A stretch of DNA of 8,046 nucleotides from Hyphomonadaceae bacterium (lineage in GTDB: Bacteria; Pseudomonadota; Alphaproteobacteria; Caulobacterales; Aquidulcibacteraceae): contig JAEUMU010000226.1 in assembly GCA_016791325.1 (NCBI GenBank), positions 1 to 8,046 of the forward strand, written 5' to 3'. Positions 6,084 to 8,046 of this stretch are shown in pieces (positions within the stretch are counted from its first letter, which is position 1; every line of letters begins with the position of its first letter). The notes beneath the pieces are model-generated. The model worked only from the letters and a program-made list of their open reading frames with translations, was not told the origin of the DNA and made no database searches. A program made the position numbers and the translations under genes.

Positions 6084-6752
6084 ATGAGCGCCAACGACTA
6101 CATGCCGGATCCGAGCGAGACGACGCCGTTCGATCCCCCCGATGGCGACCTGCCCAAGCCCACCCGCCCGCGTGACGCCGCGACCCTGATTTTGGTGCGC
6201 GGCGGCCGGGAGGTGATGATGGGCCAGCGCGCGAAGGGCCACGTGTTCATGCCCGACAAATGGGTGTTTCCGGGCGGCAGAGTGGATCCAGGCGACGCGC
6301 GGCTGCCGGCGGCGACCGAACTCAACGCCGAGACTGAGGCCATGCTGCGCCAGGGCTCGACGGTGCGCCGTCCGCCCCGCGCCTTCGCGCTGGCGGCCGC
6401 GCGGGAAACCAAGGAGGAGGTGGGCCTGACCTTGCGGGGCGAAGGGGGGCCGGAGCTGCATCGGCTGGCGTTTGTGGCCCGCGCCATCACCCCGCCTTAT
6501 CGCACCCGCCGCTTCGACGCGCGCTTCTTCATGGCCGAGGCTGAAGAGGCCCTGGTGGACGACCGCGCAGTGGGGGGCGAGGAGTTACTGCACATCCGCT
6601 GGTTCCCGCTGGAAGAGGCCGAGCGGCTGGATTTGCCCTCGATTACGCGCTTCGTGCTGCGGGAGGTGCGGCTTCGGCTGGCTGGCGAGGCTTTGAAGCC
6701 GCCTTTCCTGAGGTTTAGCCGCGGCGGCCACCGTATGGTGCGCCTGGGCTAG
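6084..6752 (+). CDS. NUDIX hydrolase with an expanded Nudix box (NUDT19-like)
   Basis: This 222-residue protein has a strong SD, GAGGAGG (6073-6079), ahead of ATG 6084. A proline-rich leader (1-30) precedes the core: ATLILVRGG (33-41), then WVFPGGRVDPGD (60-71), then A-R107-E108-T-K-E111-E112-V-G-L, the metal-binding REUxEExGU half of the Nudix motif. In the canonical motif G and R are 14 residues apart; here G65 and R107 are 42 apart, so about 28 residues are inserted. Expanded boxes of this kind are known in NUDT19-like CoA-diphosphatase relatives, which hydrolyse nucleoside-diphosphate-linked compounds with Mg2+. RFDARFFMAEA (143-153) and EELLHIRWFPLEEA (166-179) are the usual later strands. 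It is divergent from the SDR gene and ends with TAG. The family is sure, the substrate unknown. Confidence 0.93.
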   Translation: MSANDYMPDPSETTPFDPPDGDLPKPTRPRDAATLILVRGGREVMMGQRAKGHVFMPDKWVFPGGRVDPGDARLPAATELNAETEAMLRQGSTVRRPPRAFALAAARETKEEVGLTLRGEGGPELHRLAFVARAITPPYRTRRFDARFFMAEAEEALVDDRAVGGEELLHIRWFPLEEAERLDLPSITRFVLREVRLRLAGEALKPPFLRFSRGGHRMVRLG

Positions 6753-6810
6753 GGGAAGCGTGGCCGGCCGGCCGCCAACATGGCGTGCGCCGCATTTCGC
6801 GCCTTCGGCA

Positions 6811-6838
6811 TTGACTTTGGGGCGCGGGCCCGTATTTT
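6811..6838 (+). promoter_or_regulatory. Promoter of rpmG
   Basis: TTGACT (6811-6816) and TATTTT (6833-6838) are 16 bases apart, matching five of six and four of six sigma70-type positions. This is the best promoter in the window. It would start transcription near 6845 and leave a leader of about 35 bases before ATG 6880. It lies in the 127-base gap after the NUDIX gene, so rpmG has its own transcription start. Confidence 0.65.
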
Positions 6839-6879
6839 CCGCGGCTTCCTGAACACCTGAGCACTCTGGGCCCCTTCCC

Positions 6880-7047
6880 ATGGCTAAGCCGACCGTCATC
6901 AAAATTCGCCTGAACTCGACGGCGGACACGGGCTTTTTCTACGTGACGAAGAAGAACCCGCGCACCAAGACCGAGAAGCTCAAGTTCAAGAAGTACGACC
7001 CGATCGCGCGCAAGCACGTCGAGTTCGTCGAGGGCAAGATTAAGTAG
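6880..7047 (+). CDS. rpmG: 50S ribosomal protein L33
   Basis: This 55-residue, strongly basic protein begins [20 protein letters not shown] and continues with [20 protein letters not shown] before the [15 protein letters not shown] end, a full-length bacterial L33. It is the cysteine-free (zinc-independent) form: neither CxxC pair of the zinc-binding paralogue is present. L33 sits near the E site of the large ribosomal subunit. ATG 6880 has hardly any Shine-Dalgarno (CCCCTTCCC precedes it), yet its composition and complete match to the family decide the start. It is transcribed from the promoter at 6811-6838 and ends with TAG, followed by two GC-rich hairpins. It is easily missed because of its length. 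Confidence 0.97.
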   Translation: MAKPTVIKIRLNSTADTGFFYVTKKNPRTKTEKLKFKKYDPIARKHVEFVEGKIK

Positions 7048-7057
7048 GCGCGCCACG

Positions 7058-7111
7058 GCGCGCTTCGCGCGCTGGGTGCTCAGCAAACAACGATCGGGGT
7101 TTAGCCCCGAT
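7058..7111 (+). terminator. Probable termination region after rpmG (two hairpins)
   Basis: Two hairpins follow the rpmG stop. The first has 6 GC pairs (7058-7063 with 7067-7072, loop TTC). The second has 7 pairs, ATCGGGG (7093-7099) with CCCCGAT (7105-7111), loop TTTAG. Neither has a T-tract after it, so intrinsic termination is only plausible; in GC-rich alphaproteobacteria such T-poor hairpins are common. Confidence 0.4.
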
Positions 7112-7199
7112 GACGCTCATGTGCGCGCCGTTTAGGGGGCGGGCGTTCGTGTCGCGTGGTTTTGGCGCCCGAAAAGCCGCATCCGCCGTGGAACTCTGC

Positions 7200-7205
7200 T
7201 ATGAT
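7200..7205 (+). promoter_or_regulatory. Possible -10 box giving a leaderless cinA-like mRNA
   Basis: TATGAT (five of six) ends 7 bases before ATG 7212, so the transcript would start at or next to the A of the start codon. This fits the absence of a Shine-Dalgarno there. A matching -35 is not evident: CCGCAT lies at the 17-base spacing. Leaderless mRNAs are common in Caulobacter relatives. Confidence 0.3.
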
Positions 7206-7211
7206 TGGGCG

Positions 7212-7976
7212 ATGACCGACCGGCGTGTGCAGGCAGCGGTGCTGCTGATTGGCGATGAATTGCTTTCAGGCCGCACGCAGGATGTGAACCTGCGCGCCAT
7301 CGCCAAATTCCTGGCGCCGCTGGGCGTGCAGCTGGCGGAGGCGCGTGTCGTCGCGGATGTGCACGAGGAGATCGTGGCGGCGGTGAACGCGCTGCGGGTG
7401 AAATACGATTACGTGTTTACGACCGGCGGCATCGGCCCCACCCACGACGACAACACCGCCGATGCGGTGGCGGCTGCGTTTGGCGCGCCGATCGGCGTGC
7501 GCGACGATGCGCGCGCCATCCTGGAGGCGCATTATAAGGGGCCGGGCGGGTTGAACGAGGCGCGCCTGCGCATGGCGCGCATTCCTGATGGCGCATCCTT
7601 GATCGCCAACCCCGTTTCGCGCGCGCCGGGCTTCCAGATGGGCAACGTGTTCGTGCTGGCGGGCGTGCCTTCCATCGCTCGCGGCATGCTGGAGGATGTG
7701 GGTTGGCGCATTGAAGGCGGAGCGGTGGTGCGTGCGATCACGGTGCGCGGCAAAGGCATACGTGAAGGCGATATCGCCGAGGGGCTGGCGGCGCTCGAGG
7801 CCGGCGCCGAGGGTGTTTCGTTCGGCTCTTACCCCTGGTTCGCGCCGGGCGATTTCGGCGTCCATCTCGTGGCGCGCGCGGCCGATGAGGCGGCGCTGGC
7901 GCAGGCGGGCGAAGGCCTGAAGGCTCTGATCCGCGCCAAAGGCGGCGAGCCAGAAGTGGTGGACGAACCAACCTGA
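7212..7976 (+). CDS. CinA/MoCF-type molybdopterin-binding domain protein (competence/damage-inducible protein A family, single domain)
   Basis: This 254-residue protein belongs to the COG1058 group. It starts with VQAAVLLIGDELLSG (6-20) and the conserved D24-N26 of the family, then has FTTGGIGPTHDD (69-80), the signature loop of the MoCF_biosynth fold that binds a nucleotide or pterin. ARIPDGA and NPVSRAPGF are typical later motifs, followed by VFVLAGVPS. Two-domain CinA proteins (about 415 residues) carry a C-terminal nicotinamide-nucleotide amidase (PncC) domain; here it is absent, as in many alphaproteobacterial members, so a standalone role, perhaps ADP-ribose or nucleotide pyrophosphatase-like, is an inference. 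The frame opens at 7110, but homology begins at ATG 7212, preceded by no SD. The next gene, tRNA-Leu, begins 21 bases after the TGA. Confidence 0.9.
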   Translation: MTDRRVQAAVLLIGDELLSGRTQDVNLRAIAKFLAPLGVQLAEARVVADVHEEIVAAVNALRVKYDYVFTTGGIGPTHDDNTADAVAAAFGAPIGVRDDARAILEAHYKGPGGLNEARLRMARIPDGASLIANPVSRAPGFQMGNVFVLAGVPSIARGMLEDVGWRIEGGAVVRAITVRGKGIREGDIAEGLAALEAGAEGVSFGSYPWFAPGDFGVHLVARAADEAALAQAGEGLKALIRAKGGEPEVVDEPT

Positions 7977-7997
7977 TCCGCGCATATCGGGCGCGGC

Positions 7998-8046
7998 GCG
8001 AGCGTGGCGAAACCGGTAGACGCAGCGGACTTAAAATCCGTTCGCC
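7998..8046 (+). tRNA. tRNA-Leu (anticodon UAA), truncated by window end
   Basis: Bases 7998-8004 (GCGAGCG) form the 5' acceptor strand, T8-G9 is at 8005-8006, and the D-arm GCG...CGC carries CCGGTAGACGC. The anticodon stem GCGGA (8025-8029) pairs with TCCGT (8037-8041, one G-U). The 7-base loop CTTAAAA places TAA at 8032-8034, the anticodon for UUA leucine codons. A long variable arm begins at 8042 (TCGCC), as expected for class II tRNA-Leu, and the rest is outside the window. Confidence 0.93.

Noticed and set aside
5999..6094. Longer N-terminus (32 extra residues) for the SDR
   Set aside because: It is arginine-rich and non-homologous, and would run through the likely promoter and the NUDIX start; GGAGGAG marks ATG 5998 as the start.
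6762..6773. GGCCGGCCGGCC palindrome after the NUDIX stop as a terminator
   Set aside because: It is a simple alternating GC repeat with no loop of sensible size and no T-tract; low specificity in this base composition.
7110..7211. Longer N-terminus (34 extra residues) for the CinA-like protein
   Set aside because: The extra segment has no family similarity and overlaps the hairpin after rpmG; homology begins at ATG 7212.
7998..8046. Idea that the tRNA at the window end could suppress the clpA TAG
   Set aside because: Its anticodon is UAA, which reads the leucine codon UUA. An amber suppressor needs CUA.

Overview
The window is GC-rich, gene-dense bacterial chromosome. It looks like an alphaproteobacterium near Caulobacterales/Hyphomonadaceae. 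The evidence is a ClpS that, from memory, closely resembles the Caulobacter protein, a phasin (polyhydroxyalkanoate storage), several weak-SD starts, short intergenic gaps and strong third-position GC. No mobile element, CRISPR array or prophage is visible.

Layout, left to right: (1) the C-terminal part of a phasin gene, closed by a strong hairpin terminator (450-485). (2) A plus-strand proteolysis operon: clpS, then clpA, then an exported S41-family peptidase-like protein whose ATG overlaps the clpA stop, then a small zinc-ribbon protein. (3) A minus-strand pair converging on it: a short-chain dehydrogenase/reductase followed by a HIT-family nucleotide hydrolase/transferase. (4) A NUDIX hydrolase divergent from the SDR, with a 16-bp perfect palindrome in the shared 85-bp gap. 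(5) rpmG (ribosomal protein L33, only 55 codons) with its own good sigma70-type promoter. (6) A single-domain CinA/MoCF-type protein. (7) The 5' part of a tRNA-Leu(UAA) gene running off the window end.

The outstanding observation is in clpA. The frame is intact from 966 to 3278 and would encode a normal 770-residue ClpA, except for one in-frame TAG at codon 547 (2604-2606). That codon is where the family has the invariant tyrosine of the D2 pore loop (GYVG; Tyr540 in E. coli ClpA). Everything after it is well conserved and in frame: Walker B, the IGF ClpP-docking loop, the arginine finger and sensor 2. TAG is also the ordinary stop of three neighbouring genes, so the code is not reassigned here. 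Either the gene has very recently suffered a nonsense mutation, or the base is a sequencing error, or the codon is read through. I see no RNA signal that would favour read-through.

Functionally, ClpS and ClpA would form the N-degron branch of ClpAP proteolysis. The SDR, HIT and NUDIX genes look like general metabolic or housekeeping genes. I do not see a convincing new multi-gene system.
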